Positions 34,547 to 45,200 of a DNA stretch of 64,000 nucleotides are shown piece by piece. Within the stretch, counting starts at the first letter, position 1. The number at the start of each line of letters is the position of its first letter. The stretch is from Corynebacterium ulceribovis DSM 45146. Its GTDB lineage: Bacteria; Actinomycetota; Actinomycetes; Mycobacteriales; Mycobacteriaceae. Below the pieces are notes generated by a model. The model did no database searches and was not told where the DNA came from. It saw only the letters and a list, made by a program, of their open reading frames with translations. A program made the position numbers and the translations under genes. The stretch covers positions 63,335-127,334 of the forward strand of contig NZ_AQUY01000004.1 in NCBI RefSeq assembly GCF_000372445.1, given 5' to 3'.

Positions 34547-35060
34547 TGGATTCCTTCTCTACAATCTCCGCAAGGCGTTTACGGGCGCGATGAACTCGAA
34601 CTCGGGCAGTGGCGGCGCTGATGTCCAGCACGGTGGCAAGCTCTTCGTAACCCAAGTTTTCCCAGGTGTACAGGGTGAGAACTTCGCGGTCAGTCTCGCT
34701 GAGCTCACTGAGTGCTTGCCGAATGTCCAGCGCAGCGGCCACAACAGTTTTCGGTCCGCGCTCTGGTGACGTCTGTTCTAATTGCAGCTCTGCAGCGGCC
34801 TTGGCCTCGGCCTGCATGACGGCAGCCTCGCGGCGTTGCCTGCCCCGGTAGTGCTCCAGCAGCACGTTCCGTGCGATGCCGTAGAGCCAGGGCAGTGGTT
34901 CGCCGTGACAGGTCGATTTGCGTCGCCAAGCACGCAAAAAGACCTCCGCCGCCAGATCTTCGCTTGTTTCCAGCTCCGACCGGCGTCGGAGGTAGGCCAG
35001 CACGGCCGCATAATTAGTGCGATATACCGTGCTGAACTGTTCTTTTGTGTCGATTGCCAC
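34539..35060 (-). CDS. ECF-type RNA polymerase sigma factor
   Basis: The 173-residue product has sigma-70 region 2 (FSTVYRTNYAAVLAYLRRRSELETSEDLAAEVFLRAWRR, then LPWLYGIARNVLLEHYRGRQRR) and region 4 (LSELSETDREVLTLYTWENLGYEELATVLDISAATARVRVHRARKRLAEI), with nothing between them, so it is an extracytoplasmic-function sigma factor. It starts at GTG 35060, 26 bases after a secreted-protein gene, and overlaps the anti-sigma gene. Its target promoters cannot be read from this sequence. Confidence 0.9.
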   Translation of the reverse strand: MAIDTKEQFSTVYRTNYAAVLAYLRRRSELETSEDLAAEVFLRAWRRKSTCHGEPLPWLYGIARNVLLEHYRGRQRREAAVMQAEAKAAAELQLEQTSPERGPKTVVAAALDIRQALSELSETDREVLTLYTWENLGYEELATVLDISAATARVRVHRARKRLAEIVEKESNV

Positions 35061-35086
35061 CGTTGCGCGCTCTGGGGGTTAGGGGA

Positions 35087-35581
35087 TTAGCGTGGGATCA
35101 TGGTGTTACCGTTGCCCGCGTCCTTGAAGGTGACGGTGTTCGTCACGCCGGAATGGCAGGTCACCGTTGCGGTGTGGTAGCCATTTGCTGGGCCCTTACC
35201 AATGTTATTCGGTGCCTTGACGTAGCCGATGAGTTCCGGCATATCCGCAGCTGGGGACATGGTTGCCTTGGCGCCGAAGCTGGTGGTCACCGTGGCGCGG
35301 AGGTCACCTGCCAGGCATGGGGAGGAAATCATGATTTCAGCGTTTGGCTTCAAGTCATCGTGGATGGTGACAGCCGGCTTTGGCAGCGCCGAAGCAGCGG
35401 ACGTTGCCCACCCTGCTGGCAACTGGGACAGCACCTTGGCGGCACCCGGGATGTTGCCAATCTGATCAGCCATCGTGCTGGACAGGGTTGCCGCACCGGC
35501 GGAACCCGTGCCCAAAGCGACAAGCGCTGCCGAACCCACGGCAATGGCACCGGCCTTCTGCATCATTTTCTTCTGGAACAT
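35087..35581 (-). CDS. Secreted protein of unknown function, in the sigma-factor operon
   Basis: I do not recognise this 164-residue product. It begins with a signal peptide (KKMMQKAGAIAVGSAALVALGTGSAGA) with a likely cleavage at AGA-ATL, leaving about 135 exported residues with two cysteines (ISSPCLAGD and VTCHSG) that may form a disulfide. Three start codons are clustered; ATG 35581 is chosen because AAGGAG lies eight bases upstream. Its stop is 26 bases before the sigma gene, so it may be co-regulated with, or sensed by, the sigma/anti-sigma pair. Confidence 0.7.
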   Translation of the reverse strand: MFQKKMMQKAGAIAVGSAALVALGTGSAGAATLSSTMADQIGNIPGAAKVLSQLPAGWATSAASALPKPAVTIHDDLKPNAEIMISSPCLAGDLRATVTTSFGAKATMSPAADMPELIGYVKAPNNIGKGPANGYHTATVTCHSGVTNTVTFKDAGNGNTMIPR

Positions 35582-35683
35582 TTCCATCACTCCTTGGAAG
35601 CGGTTGGTTTTCTTTGCTCTTCACTTGGCTTGTGACAGCTACGCGGGAGTTGTTACAGGGATGTGCACACTTTTTTCTGAGGG

Positions 35684-36133
35684 CTAATGCTCGAATGTGA
35701 CTTCTTGGACTTTGCCAGCTTGGTCGAAACGGACCGAGAACCAGTAGCCATCGACGCCGAACTCGGAGCGATCCTCAAAATTCAGTACTACGGCACCTTC
35801 TGGGTGTGCTTCCACCTCAGTGAGCGCCAAGTCGTCCATTGCGGATTCGAGCTGCTCCGGAGTTGGTGCTTCAGCGCCATCGGGAGACACAATTGCGGTG
35901 ACCGCGCGCTGGCGCCAGGTGGCCTCATTATTGAAGAAGGCGTCCAAGAATTTGGCGGTGGCGGTGGCCTCTTCTGTCGATTCCGCGAAAATGTACAGTT
36001 CGGGCTCAGCCGCGCCGCCTGGTTCCGCGTCGGCTTGGTAAAAGTCGTAGGCCTGCACCAATCCGTCAAAAAGCGCAGTGGCGCGGTGGAAAGTGCCCCA
36101 CGGGGTGGTTACTGGTGGGTAGTTTGCCGTCAT
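35684..36133 (-). CDS. Hypothetical cytoplasmic protein
   Basis: I do not recognise this acidic 149-residue product. It has no signal peptide or membrane helix. Predicted content is mixed alpha/beta, with a C-terminal GYWFSVRFDQAGKVQEVTFEH that looks like paired beta strands. The ATG at 36133 has no Shine-Dalgarno sequence, but TAACCT sits seven bases upstream, which fits leaderless expression. The coding bias matches the neighbours, so it is a real gene. It is divergent from the DtxR-regulated gene. Confidence 0.7.
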   Translation of the reverse strand: MTANYPPVTTPWGTFHRATALFDGLVQAYDFYQADAEPGGAAEPELYIFAESTEEATATAKFLDAFFNNEATWRQRAVTAIVSPDGAEAPTPEQLESAMDDLALTEVEAHPEGAVVLNFEDRSEFGVDGYWFSVRFDQAGKVQEVTFEH

Positions 36134-36188
36134 ACCCGTGAGGTTACCCGGTGTGGGGGAGGAAGGTTGACGGCCACCGCAAGCGAAG

Positions 36189-36207
36189 TTAGGTTAGCCT
36201 TACCTTG
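36189..36207. promoter_or_regulatory. DtxR iron-box operator
   Basis: TTAGGTTAGCCTTACCTTG matches the DtxR 19-bp consensus TWAGGTWAGSCTWACCTWA at nearly every position and shows the expected dyad symmetry. It lies 25 bp before the start of the gene at 36232. DtxR represses when iron is plentiful, so that gene should be induced by iron starvation. Confidence 0.85.
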
Positions 36208-36231
36208 TTAGATGCGACGGTGGAGGGAAAC

Positions 36232-36963
36232 ATGACCACAGAAGTAGCGCTCAGCCAAGGCGCACGCATGCTCACCGGTGCCGGAATAGTTGAACTTGCC
36301 ACCTACGGCGCCGCGAACTGCGAAACAGACGGTGACGTGGCCGTGTACCAAGTGGTCGCCCATGGACTGGACCACCTCGGACGACTCATCGTCGCCTGCG
36401 ACCTCCAATCAACCACCGGCAGCCCGGAAGGCGCCGTGCGACTGAGCATCAGCACCGTGGCGCCCGAATTCTGCGTCAATATTGTCGCCGCCAACCTAGA
36501 GGCCGTCGGGCAGCTGCAGTGGGAAGACACCATGGGGTCGCTGCGATACGGCGTCATCCACCTCACCCGCGTATTTATGCATGGCGCCGGCAACCCCATC
36601 GGCTTCGACTACGACGAAATGCTGGCCAGCGCGCTGAACCTGCCTGAAATCGACACCGATGCACTACGAGCGCGCGACGTGGTCGGGCGGCTAACACAGC
36701 GCCAACTGCGGCAACTTGCCGACGGCGTGCGTGCCAAAGAAATCCTCGGCGTAGCTATGACCTCGCGCGCTGAAGTATGCGCGCACCGGCACCGCAAGAC
36801 CGTATTCATCGCCGACATCTCCGAAATTGGGCTGCTGCTGATGGAACTGCGCACCGGGTTCATGCAGCTCACGCTGGTGCGATTCCCGCAGCGCGTACGC
36901 ACATTTGCGCAGCTAGACGACGCCGTGCGCGACCTCGGGGTGCTCGCGTCCGTGCGGAACTAA
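36232..36963 (+). CDS. Iron-regulated protein of unknown function, possibly heme-related
   Basis: The 243-residue product has no signal peptide. It falls into two parts, about 1-130 with beta-rich character and 130-243 mostly alpha/beta. The overall layout is faintly like the split-barrel heme-handling (HugZ/DUF2470) proteins, but I cannot confirm that. Histidines in EVCAHRHRKTVF might bind metal or heme. GGAGGG precedes the ATG at 36232. The near-consensus DtxR box upstream is the strongest functional clue: the gene should respond to iron limitation. Its stop overlaps the convergent acpS stop. Confidence 0.65.
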   Translation: MTTEVALSQGARMLTGAGIVELATYGAANCETDGDVAVYQVVAHGLDHLGRLIVACDLQSTTGSPEGAVRLSISTVAPEFCVNIVAANLEAVGQLQWEDTMGSLRYGVIHLTRVFMHGAGNPIGFDYDEMLASALNLPEIDTDALRARDVVGRLTQRQLRQLADGVRAKEILGVAMTSRAEVCAHRHRKTVFIADISEIGLLLMELRTGFMQLTLVRFPQRVRTFAQLDDAVRDLGVLASVRN

Positions 36964-37391
36964 GCGCTCAGCACCACAGTGGCGGTGGCGAAGCGGCCAT
37001 CATGTGACATCGACAGGTGCATCCGGGGCAGCGAACCAGCGCAATGCTGCATCAGTGACTCCGCCACGTGCGACGCCAGCGGCTGATGAATATGTAACAG
37101 CGGGCGACCCCACGTATCGGCGCGAACCTCAACAGCTGGCCACACCATATCTTCGACGCTCAGCGGCGGTGGTGTGCCAATCAGGGCGGCACTCCACGCC
37201 TTGACGAAGGCTTCCTTCGCTGCCCAACGGCCTGCCATGTGGGAAGCAATGGAGCCCGACACTTCCGCGCGGAGCTTGCTGGTGAGGCGTTCCTGGGTGG
37301 TGAAGGCGGCGCCAAAAGTGGTGCCTGGCGCTGCTAGTTGCTCCTCGAAAGTCGAGATGTCAACCAAGTCCACGCCCACGCCCAAAATCAT
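36960..37391 (-). CDS. acpS: Holo-acyl-carrier-protein synthase (4'-phosphopantetheinyl transferase)
   Basis: AcpS moves 4'-phosphopantetheine from CoA to a serine of acyl carrier domains; here the likely client is the carrier domain of Fas, encoded about 2 kb away. The 143-residue product has the AcpS motifs ILGVGVDLVDISTFEEQL (metal-binding Asp) and AGRWAAKEAFVKAW (WxxKEAxxK). The start MILGVGVDLV at 37391 has TACGCT exactly six bases upstream, giving a leaderless mRNA; longer upstream reading is unlikely. It converges with the iron-regulated gene, their stops overlapping. Confidence 0.92.
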   Translation of the reverse strand: MILGVGVDLVDISTFEEQLAAPGTTFGAAFTTQERLTSKLRAEVSGSIASHMAGRWAAKEAFVKAWSAALIGTPPPLSVEDMVWPAVEVRADTWGRPLLHIHQPLASHVAESLMQHCAGSLPRMHLSMSHDGRFATATVVLSA

Positions 37392-37475
37392 GCGTCCAGC
37401 GTAGTACACGAGTGCGCTACCAGTGCACATCCTCACCGACAAGCACGAAAGCGGCGACTCGACAACCCTCGACCT

Positions 37476-38567
37476 CTAATCGTCCGCCGCGGCGTCGGCA
37501 GCAACTTCTGCCGCGACGTCCGCGGGCATGTCCGCTGTGACTTCCCGCGGAAACGGATGCTGCTGATACTCCGCAAGTAACTCAAAACCATCGCTACCCT
37601 GCACATAAGGCACATCATTGCGCTGCGCCATATTTGCAGGGTCAATTGGTGTTGCCGAACCATGCGACAGCACATGCTCCTGCGGCGACAAATTCCGCAG
37701 CGCAATCCCCGCCAGCCGGTCCGGGTGCTCCCCGGCAATGTTGCCGAAAATCAGCGGATCATGCTGGCCATCGTCACCCACCAAAATCCAGTTGATATCC
37801 GGGAAGTCAATAATCAGATTCCGCAGCTGCACCCGCTTGTGCTCCACCCCATTGCGGAATAACCCAGTCGGCGTTGGCCCCCAGTCCGTCAGCAACAGTG
37901 GGCCCTTCGGGAAACCATGCTTCGCGAGGAACAATGTCAACGAGGAAAACGTATTCCACGCCCCCGTCGACAAGTAAAAAACAGGCGCATCGGGATGCTT
38001 GCGCAGCAAATCCTGATAAAAATCGGCCATCCCCGGGACCGGTTTGCGCATGTCAGTCGGCAGATACCACGAGTTGTACGCCGCAATCATCGACCGCGGC
38101 AACCACGTGACCAGCACCGTATCGTCAATGTCGGACACCAAACCGATGGTCGTACCCGGCGCCACAATCTGCACCTGCGCCTGAATCGGGTCGGCGCCGC
38201 TGGCCTCAATGGTCACTTCCTGCCAGCCCGTGTCCAGCCCATGATCGCGGATCAGCACATCAATGTAGCCGTTTTCATTCGTGCGGGTTTCCACCGCTTG
38301 GTCGCCGACGCGCACCGTCACCTGATGATTCGGCACCTGCAGAGTGAAGAATTGCTGAAAACCCCGCTGCGACTTCCTATTTGCCGGGGTCGGCGCCGGT
38401 GCGTTCGGGTCGGCCATCACCACACGCCCAAGCACCCGCACCTGCGTCGAATCACCGAAACCGTAATACCCGATAATCGACGGCAGCCAACCCTGCGCCG
38501 CCTTCCGCTCCGTGCCAAACCGCACCAAAGCGCGTTCAGTCTTGCGTGCAATGTCAGCAATGCCCAT
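37476..38567 (-). CDS. App1-like phosphatidate phosphatase domain protein (DUF2183)
   Basis: This HAD-like phosphatase has the App1 catalytic motif LVSDIDDTVLVTWLPR (DxDxT) near residue 165, then FYLSTGAWNTFSSLTLFLAKHGFPKGPLLLTDWG and FILVGDD-like WILVGDDGQHDP, matching yeast App1 and bacterial DUF2183 proteins that dephosphorylate phosphatidate. The N-terminal half (about 1-155) is an Ig-like or C2-like beta region. ATG 38567 is taken as the start because TAGGCT lies exactly six bases before it; another ATG two codons earlier sits directly on the -10 box. The 363-residue size fits the family. Confidence 0.85.
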   Translation of the reverse strand: MGIADIARKTERALVRFGTERKAAQGWLPSIIGYYGFGDSTQVRVLGRVVMADPNAPAPTPANRKSQRGFQQFFTLQVPNHQVTVRVGDQAVETRTNENGYIDVLIRDHGLDTGWQEVTIEASGADPIQAQVQIVAPGTTIGLVSDIDDTVLVTWLPRSMIAAYNSWYLPTDMRKPVPGMADFYQDLLRKHPDAPVFYLSTGAWNTFSSLTLFLAKHGFPKGPLLLTDWGPTPTGLFRNGVEHKRVQLRNLIIDFPDINWILVGDDGQHDPLIFGNIAGEHPDRLAGIALRNLSPQEHVLSHGSATPIDPANMAQRNDVPYVQGSDGFELLAEYQQHPFPREVTADMPADVAAEVAADAAADD

Positions 38568-38587
38568 GCCCATAGCCTAAAAGATTT

Positions 38588-38794
38588 TGCTTGTTGACGA
38601 AGGGGGTCGGCGTGGCTCGTTTGACAAAGCCGGGGAGGGCGCCGGTAGGTTGGGCGCCCATGGGTCGCCAGACTGGTCTCCAGGTTGGTGCCCGAGGGTT
38701 GCCGAAGAACTACTTCGGTGCTTGCTCCGACTGGAGTTGGTGCCCGCTTTCCAAGCGAAAAGAAGCACAACAATTGAAGGAGATTACCTTCTTG
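38588..38794 (+). promoter_or_regulatory. Long untranslated leader and promoter region of rpf
   Basis: About 200 bp separate the App1 and rpf starts. TTGACA at 38619-38624 and TAGGTT at 38644-38649 could be a -35/-10 pair (19-base spacing), leaving a leader of about 140 nt. It contains two copies of GTTGGTGCCCG and a CCGAAG/CTTCGG hairpin. The layout hints at a structured leader, but it lacks the conserved cores of the c-di-AMP riboswitch that controls many rpf genes. GCTTGTTGACG occurs at 38589-38599. Confidence 0.35.
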
Positions 38795-39190
38795 ATGCTC
38801 TCTACCGTGAAGAAGACCGCTACCAACATGACCGCTCGAATCGCCGCCGGGCTCGGCATTGCCGCTGCCGCCCTCCTTGCGCCAGCCGCTATCAGCAGCG
38901 GCGCTGGTGCCGGTGCCGGAATCGGCGCACCGGAAGCAGCCGCGGCGACTGTGGGGCAGTGGGACCAGGTCGCCGCCTGTGAATCCGGCGGGAACTGGCA
39001 GACCAACACTGGTAACGGCTACTACGGCGGCCTGCAGTTCGCCGCCCAAACCTGGACCGGCCACGGTGGTGGCGCCTACGCGCCGACCGCGGACCAGGCA
39101 ACAAAGGCTCAGCAAATTGAAATTGCCGAGAAGGTGCTGGCTTCCCAGGGCGCCGGAGCCTGGCCAAACTGCGGCGGCCCACTGGGATAA
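38795..39190 (+). CDS. rpf: Resuscitation-promoting factor (transglycosylase-like)
   Basis: This is a secreted muralytic enzyme that cleaves peptidoglycan and can wake dormant cells. The 131-residue product has a signal peptide ([28 protein letters not shown]) and one Rpf domain: [27 protein letters not shown] with catalytic Glu, [13 protein letters not shown] and [17 protein letters not shown], including the conserved Cys pair. No LysM or G5 domain is attached, so it is a minimal Rpf. GAAGGAG lies 12 bases before ATG 38795 and nine before TTG 38792; either could be used. It converges on fas. Confidence 0.9.
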   Translation: MLSTVKKTATNMTARIAAGLGIAAAALLAPAAISSGAGAGAGIGAPEAAAATVGQWDQVAACESGGNWQTNTGNGYYGGLQFAAQTWTGHGGGAYAPTADQATKAQQIEIAEKVLASQGAGAWPNCGGPLG

Positions 39191-39210
39191 CCGGGGTTAA
39201 CCAGGGCTAA

Positions 39211-42200
39211 TTAAGCCCAGCCGCCTTCAAACACCCCGGACTCACCCAAGCGTGCATCCGGGTTCAGCAGCATTTCGGCTTCCACCTCATGCGCGTCGTA
39301 AGATTCGGAATCTTCACCGAAGTTCCGACCTTCGACCACAGTGAACAGTGGCGCGTGACCCAGCATGCCGGCCTCGCGACGGCGAACACCAGCACGCAGA
39401 CGCCCGACCGCACGGTCGAGCCACGCCGCTGCCGCTTCGTCACCAAGCTCCTGCTTCACTGCCTGGTGGAATGCCGCTGGGTGGACCAGCGCCAACAGTG
39501 CGGAGACGTGACCGAAACCGAGGGAGGTCAGCAGACCCGCCTTGATGGTCTCCGGCAGCTGCAGCGGAGTGCGCAGCCACACCAGACCAGGCGAGGAAGC
39601 CATCGCAGGGTCCACGCAGTCCAGCGACTTATTCGCCGGAATCCGACCGGTGCGGAACATATCCGCCAGACCAGCTGCCTGGAACACCGCGGCGCCACCC
39701 TTCGCGTGGCCCGTCAGCGTCTTCTGCGACACCACGAACAGCGGGTTGCCTTCGGTGCGGCCCAGCGCACGGCCCAGGCGGGTGTGCAGCTCCGACTCAT
39801 TCGGGTCGTTGGCATTGGTGGAGGTGTCGTGCTTGGACACCACCGCAATGTCATCGGCGGACACACCCAGCTTCTGCAGGTTCTTCAGCAGACGCGACTC
39901 GGTACCGCCACGGCCCGCAGCCAGCGCACCCAGCCCCGGCGCCGGAATCGAGGTGTGCGCACCATCGGCGTAGGACTGTGCGAAACCAACCACCGCAGCA
40001 ACCGGCAGACCCAGCTTCGCCGCCACGCTACCGCGCGCCAGCAAGATGGTACCGCCACCCTGCGCCTCCACGAAGCCAGCCCGGCGACGGTCGTTGGCGC
40101 GGGAGTAGAAGCGCTCGTTAATGCCCTTACCAGCCATAACGTCACTGTCGGCGGTGGCGTTCATGTTGGCGAAGCCGGTAATCGACTCCACAGCAATGTC
40201 GTCAATCGCACCGGCAACAACGAAGTCCGCCTTACCGCACGCAATCTTGTCCACGCCTTCTTCCACGGACACCGCCGCGGTGGCGCACGCACCAATTGGG
40301 TGAATCATGGAGCCGTAGCCGCCGATGAACGCCTGCATGGTGTGTGCCGCGACAACGTTCGGCAGAGTTTCCTGCAGGATGTCCGACGGAATTTCTTCCG
40401 CCAGGAAGCGGTCCAGGAAGAGCTTGCGCATGGAGGTCATGCCACCGAAACCGGTGCCCTGCGTCATCGCAATGTCGGATGGGTGCACGGCCTGCAGGAT
40501 CTCGGCTGGGGTGAAACCGGCCGACAGGTAAGCGTCGACGGCGGTGACCAGGTTCCAGACAGCAATCCGGTCGATGGATTCGACCATGGATGCCGGGATG
40601 CCCCAGCGGGTTGGGTCGAAGTCGGTTGGGAACTGGCCGCCGACCTTCCGCGCCAGCGTTGCCTTGCGTGGCACGCGAGCCCGAGCGCCAGCAACGCGGG
40701 TGACCTGCCATTCGCCGTCAACTTCCGCCGCGCGGGTGAAGGTTGGGTCGGCATCGACGTAGGACTTTGCGGCAGCTTCATCGTCGACGGTGAAGGTGAT
40801 GTCGCGGTCGAGGAACATTTCCACACCCAGTGGGCTGGAGACGTCTTCAATTGCGGCGTCATCGACGAAGGTACGCACACCAGAGCGGGCGACGACTTCG
40901 TCGCGGTAGCGGTTGTAGATGTCCGCTTCGTCAACGATGTTGTCGTCGGTGTCGTACCAGCCTGCAACTGGGGTGTCGCGCCAGGTCAGCAGCCCGGTCA
41001 TCCATGCCAGTTCCAGCACGCCGGCTGCGGTCAGGTCGACGGTGCCGTCGGACTGCAGGCCGTATTCGGCTTCGAAGCGGGTACGGCCGGAGCCCCATGG
41101 GCTGACTTCACCGACGGACACCATGACAATCATGTCGTCGAGCGAGGTGTCCACCTTGCCCCATTGTGCGGTCGGCTGGACGGAACGCACTGGTGACGGC
41201 AGGGCCATAACCGTTGCGGCAGCGTCCTTTTGCTTATCGACGTTGTGGGAGTCGGCTTCGGTGTCTGCGCGCAACGAGGCGATGGAGATTTCGCCCAGCC
41301 CGCCAGTCAGGTCGGCATCGATTGGGTTCTTCCGGGCCTTCTTACGGGCCTTGGCGGAAGCCAAATCGAGCAGCTCACCCTTGATTTCGTCTGGGGTCCA
41401 TACCTTGATCCCGGCTTCCTTGGCAGCGTCGACAAGCGGGTCGTTTCCGCCCATCAAACCGGTACCGGCAACCCAACCGATGCGTGGGTGTGCCAAGGTG
41501 ATGCGTTCGGCCCATGGCTCGACATGCCACTTGTTCACAATGGCGTCGAATGCAGCCTTGACCTCACCATATGCACCGTCGCCACCGAAGGTGCCGCGGT
41601 TTGGCGAACCTGGCAGCACCACGTGCAGCTTGCGGTCAACGTCAATGTCCGCGCCGATTTTCGCCAGCGCAGCCATGGACCGCTCCACCGACCACAGCAG
41701 CAGACGGGTCTGGTTTTCTGCGGCAGCGCCAGCATCTTCCAGCGAGCCCATCACTGGTGGGGCAGCGAATGGGAAGTACATGTCTGGGACCAGGGAAGGC
41801 TTGAGCACGCGCAGTTCCGAGCCGACAGTCTGAGTCTGCTCGCCACCAATCCACTCCACGAGCGCATCGACGTCGCGGTAGGAGGACAGGTTCGCTGGCA
41901 CCAGCCACAGGGCGGCACCCGGGATGGCGTTCTCGCGGTACAGCTGCTTGGCGTAGGCCAGGCGGGATGCAGACACACGAGATGCGGTCGCCACGACGGT
42001 GGCACCTTCAGCCAGCAGACCAGCGACAACGCCGCCAGCGATGGAACCTGGTGCCATACCGGTCACCACAGCGACCTCACCGAGGTGCTTGCCTTCGGCG
42101 TCCTTCCGAGCCTGCTTCGCAATCTTCTCGTAGCGCTTAGCCAGCTTGGACTTATCGGCAGCCGCAGCCTTTGCAGCCCACCAGTCAGCCATGTTGGCGA

Positions 42201-45200
42201 CAGCTTCACCGGAGCCTTCGAAGCGGACCGTGTCGGCCAGGTCTTCGCCAGCCCACAGGCGACCGAGGTCTTCGCGGGCAGTTGCCCAGCGGTCGTCAAT
42301 CAGCACTGCCTTGTTCTCGTCGAAGGATGGGGCAACCAGCTTCGGCCAGTTCGCGCCCAGTTCGGCGTTCACAGCTTCAATCAGCGCTTCAGTTTCGCGG
42401 GCTTCTTCATGGTCGAAGTCCGCAGCTGGGGTTTCCTCGTGGCCAAGGACCTGCAGGATGTGGCGGGCGGTGGTGGTCAGAACACCAGCTTCACCCGTGA
42501 TGTTTTCCGCAAACGCATCCAGCACAGCGGAGTCCACGGTTGCGCCGCCGCCGGCGCCACCAGCAGATGGCATCGCCACTGGAATCCCATGGGCGGCACC
42601 GACTTGCTGGACCGCTTCGTCAATAAGCGCAGCAACATCAGCCTTCGACGACGCCTCGGTCGCCATGGTGGCCAAGTCGCCGCCACGGGTGGACGCGCCC
42701 TCACGGGTACCCAACAGAATCTGGCCGGTGACGTGGTCAACCCAGCCGTCACCGAGCTGCCAGGTGCCGGTCACGCGGTCAGCAATCGCGGACTGCTTCT
42801 CACCAGCGGCACCGAAGAGCTTACGGACGCGGTCCTTCACAGCCTCACCCAGAACCGGGCCGAAAGCCTTGTAGTTGTGCGCGGCCTTGTCCACGGTGAC
42901 AGAGAGCGTGTCGACGTCTGCTTCCGCCGCACCTTCGACAGAAGCCAAGCCCAACTCCGCGGAGAAGTCCATGAGCAGCTGGTTCAGGCGGGAAGACACA
43001 CCGTTGGTCAGTGTGCCGGTGGTGTCAGCGCCACCGATCTGGTCTGGGCGGACCTTGTTTGCGTACGCCAGCAGCACCCGAATCGCGTCAGATGCGCGGA
43101 ATGGCAGGTCAGCTGGGCGTTCCACGGAACCGGCTGGGGCAGGGGCGGCAGCTGGTGGGGCCGCTGGGGCGCCCGCCGCTGCTGCTGCTTCATTCGCTGG
43201 CACCGGTGCTGGTGCTGGCTGTGCTGGTTCAGCGGCCGCAACGTGGCCCGGTGCGGATGGGATTTCCGCTGCTTCTTCTTCCGGTTCGTCCTCAATGGTT
43301 TGGACGTCCTCGTGGTAAACCAGCTGCTCATCGCGCTGGACGTTCCGCACGGCGACGTACACATCGGTGAACTCTGGCAGCTTCAGGGTCTTGGCAGCCA
43401 AGTTCGCCAGGGTAGGGGCCGAGCCCAGACCGATTTCGATGACTTCATCGACGGCAAGCTTGTCCGCGGCCAGCAGCATTTCCTGGGTTTCAATCCAGCG
43501 CACTGGGGAGGCGAACTGCCAGCACAGCAGCTCCACGAGCAGCATGCGGGCCAGCTTGCGTGGGTTCTCCAGCTCCTTATCGAAGTTCTTCAGCGCCTTT
43601 TCAACCGGCTCGGAAGGAACAACGTCGAGGACGGCCTGCAGGAATTCGCGGGTCAGCTCGAATGGCACCGCAACCAGGTTCGGGATGTAGTGGCCGACCA
43701 GCACCTTAAAGTCAATGTCTTCTGGCAGCAGCTCGGTGAGCTTCTCCCGGAAGTCTGGGACACCGGCGTGCAGCACGGAGGAGTGGAATGGCACGTCAAT
43801 GCCTGGCACCAGCATGAAGGCACCCTTGCCACCAGCAGCCTTCGCGCGGGCGTTGGCGTCTTCTTCCAGTGCCTCCAGGCCAGCGACGGTACCGGCGATG
43901 GAGTACTGCTGACCAGCCAGGTTGTAGTTCACAATCTCGAGGAACTCACCGGACTTCTCCGCGATCTCTGCGACGTACTCGCGCACGCCGTCATCACCAA
44001 CACCGAACTGGTTCGGGCGCAGCGCACCCATCCGGTAGTTGGAGCGGCCATCGTCACCACGCGGCACCAGGGAGTGCATCGTCGAGCCGCGGTGGAACAC
44101 CAGCTCCAGCACGGTTTCCAGGTCAATGACACCGGCGTAGGCAGCCAGTGCGTTGTACTCACCAAGGGAGTGACCAGCAAAGTAAGCGCCATCGACGACA
44201 GCGCCAGCTTCCCGCATCCGAGCGGTCTGTGCGAAGGCCAGCGCAGCCAGCGCCACCTGGGTGAACTGGGTCAGGTTCAGGACGCCATCTGGGTGGTGGT
44301 AGGTCTTACCCTGCGCCTTAATGACGGTTGGGTTGTCCTGCACCAGAGTGAGAATGGAGAAGCCCAGCGCCTGGCGAGTGTGCTTGTCGGCGCGGTCCCA
44401 CACGTCAGCGGCAGCCTTGGACTTGGTGCGCTCATTGAGGCCCATGCCCTTCGACTGGATGCCCTGACCTGGGTAAACGTAAGCGGTGGTTGGTGCTTCG
44501 GTGGTGGCAGTACCGATGGAGACCAGCTCGGAGCCAATCTTGCAGGCCACCTCGAGTACCAAGCCGCCACCGGCGAGGCGACCAACGCGCTCGACGGTGA
44601 TTTCGATTTCAGCATCCAGGTCGACCAGACCGAACATGCGGTAGGTCCAGCCGGTCAGGTTGTGGCGGCGGCCATCAGCGCCAGCAGCCGAGGCTGCGTG
44701 CTGGGCGGTGGCGGACAGCCACATGCCGTGCACCAGTGGTGCTTCCAGACCTGCGACCTTCGCCGCGTTGTGCGAGGTGTGAATTGGGTTGAAGTCACCG
44801 GACACCCACGCAAATGGGGTCATGTCGGACGGTGCAGTCACCTTGGTGCGCAGCAGCGTCGAGCGTGGGGTGTCGGTGATTTCCTGGTCGGTGCCGCCAG
44901 CGTATGGCGGGTCAGCCGGTGGGTTATCGCCGAAGGCGCGGCCACGAATCGCGAAGCGCTCGGCCATGTGACCAATGACTTCACCGTTCGCGGACAGTTC
45001 CAGGTCGACCTCGACGACGCGGCCGGAGGAGGATTCCTGGATGGAGTCAGCCCAAGAGGTGACATCAATCTTGTCGATGGCCTTGCCGGCCACGCCGGCA
45101 GCCTTCAGCTCAGCCACTGGCTTAATGAAGCGGACGGTGTGGTCCAAGTGGACCGCGTTGAGCAGGCCTTCAATGACTGGGTAGTCGTTGACCATCGCGG

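Noticed and set aside
38600..38794. c-di-AMP (ydaO) riboswitch upstream of rpf
   Set aside because: The conserved cores GGGGACC, GGGGUGAAU and the CCGUCAGCUAACC-like end are not found, so a riboswitch is not called.
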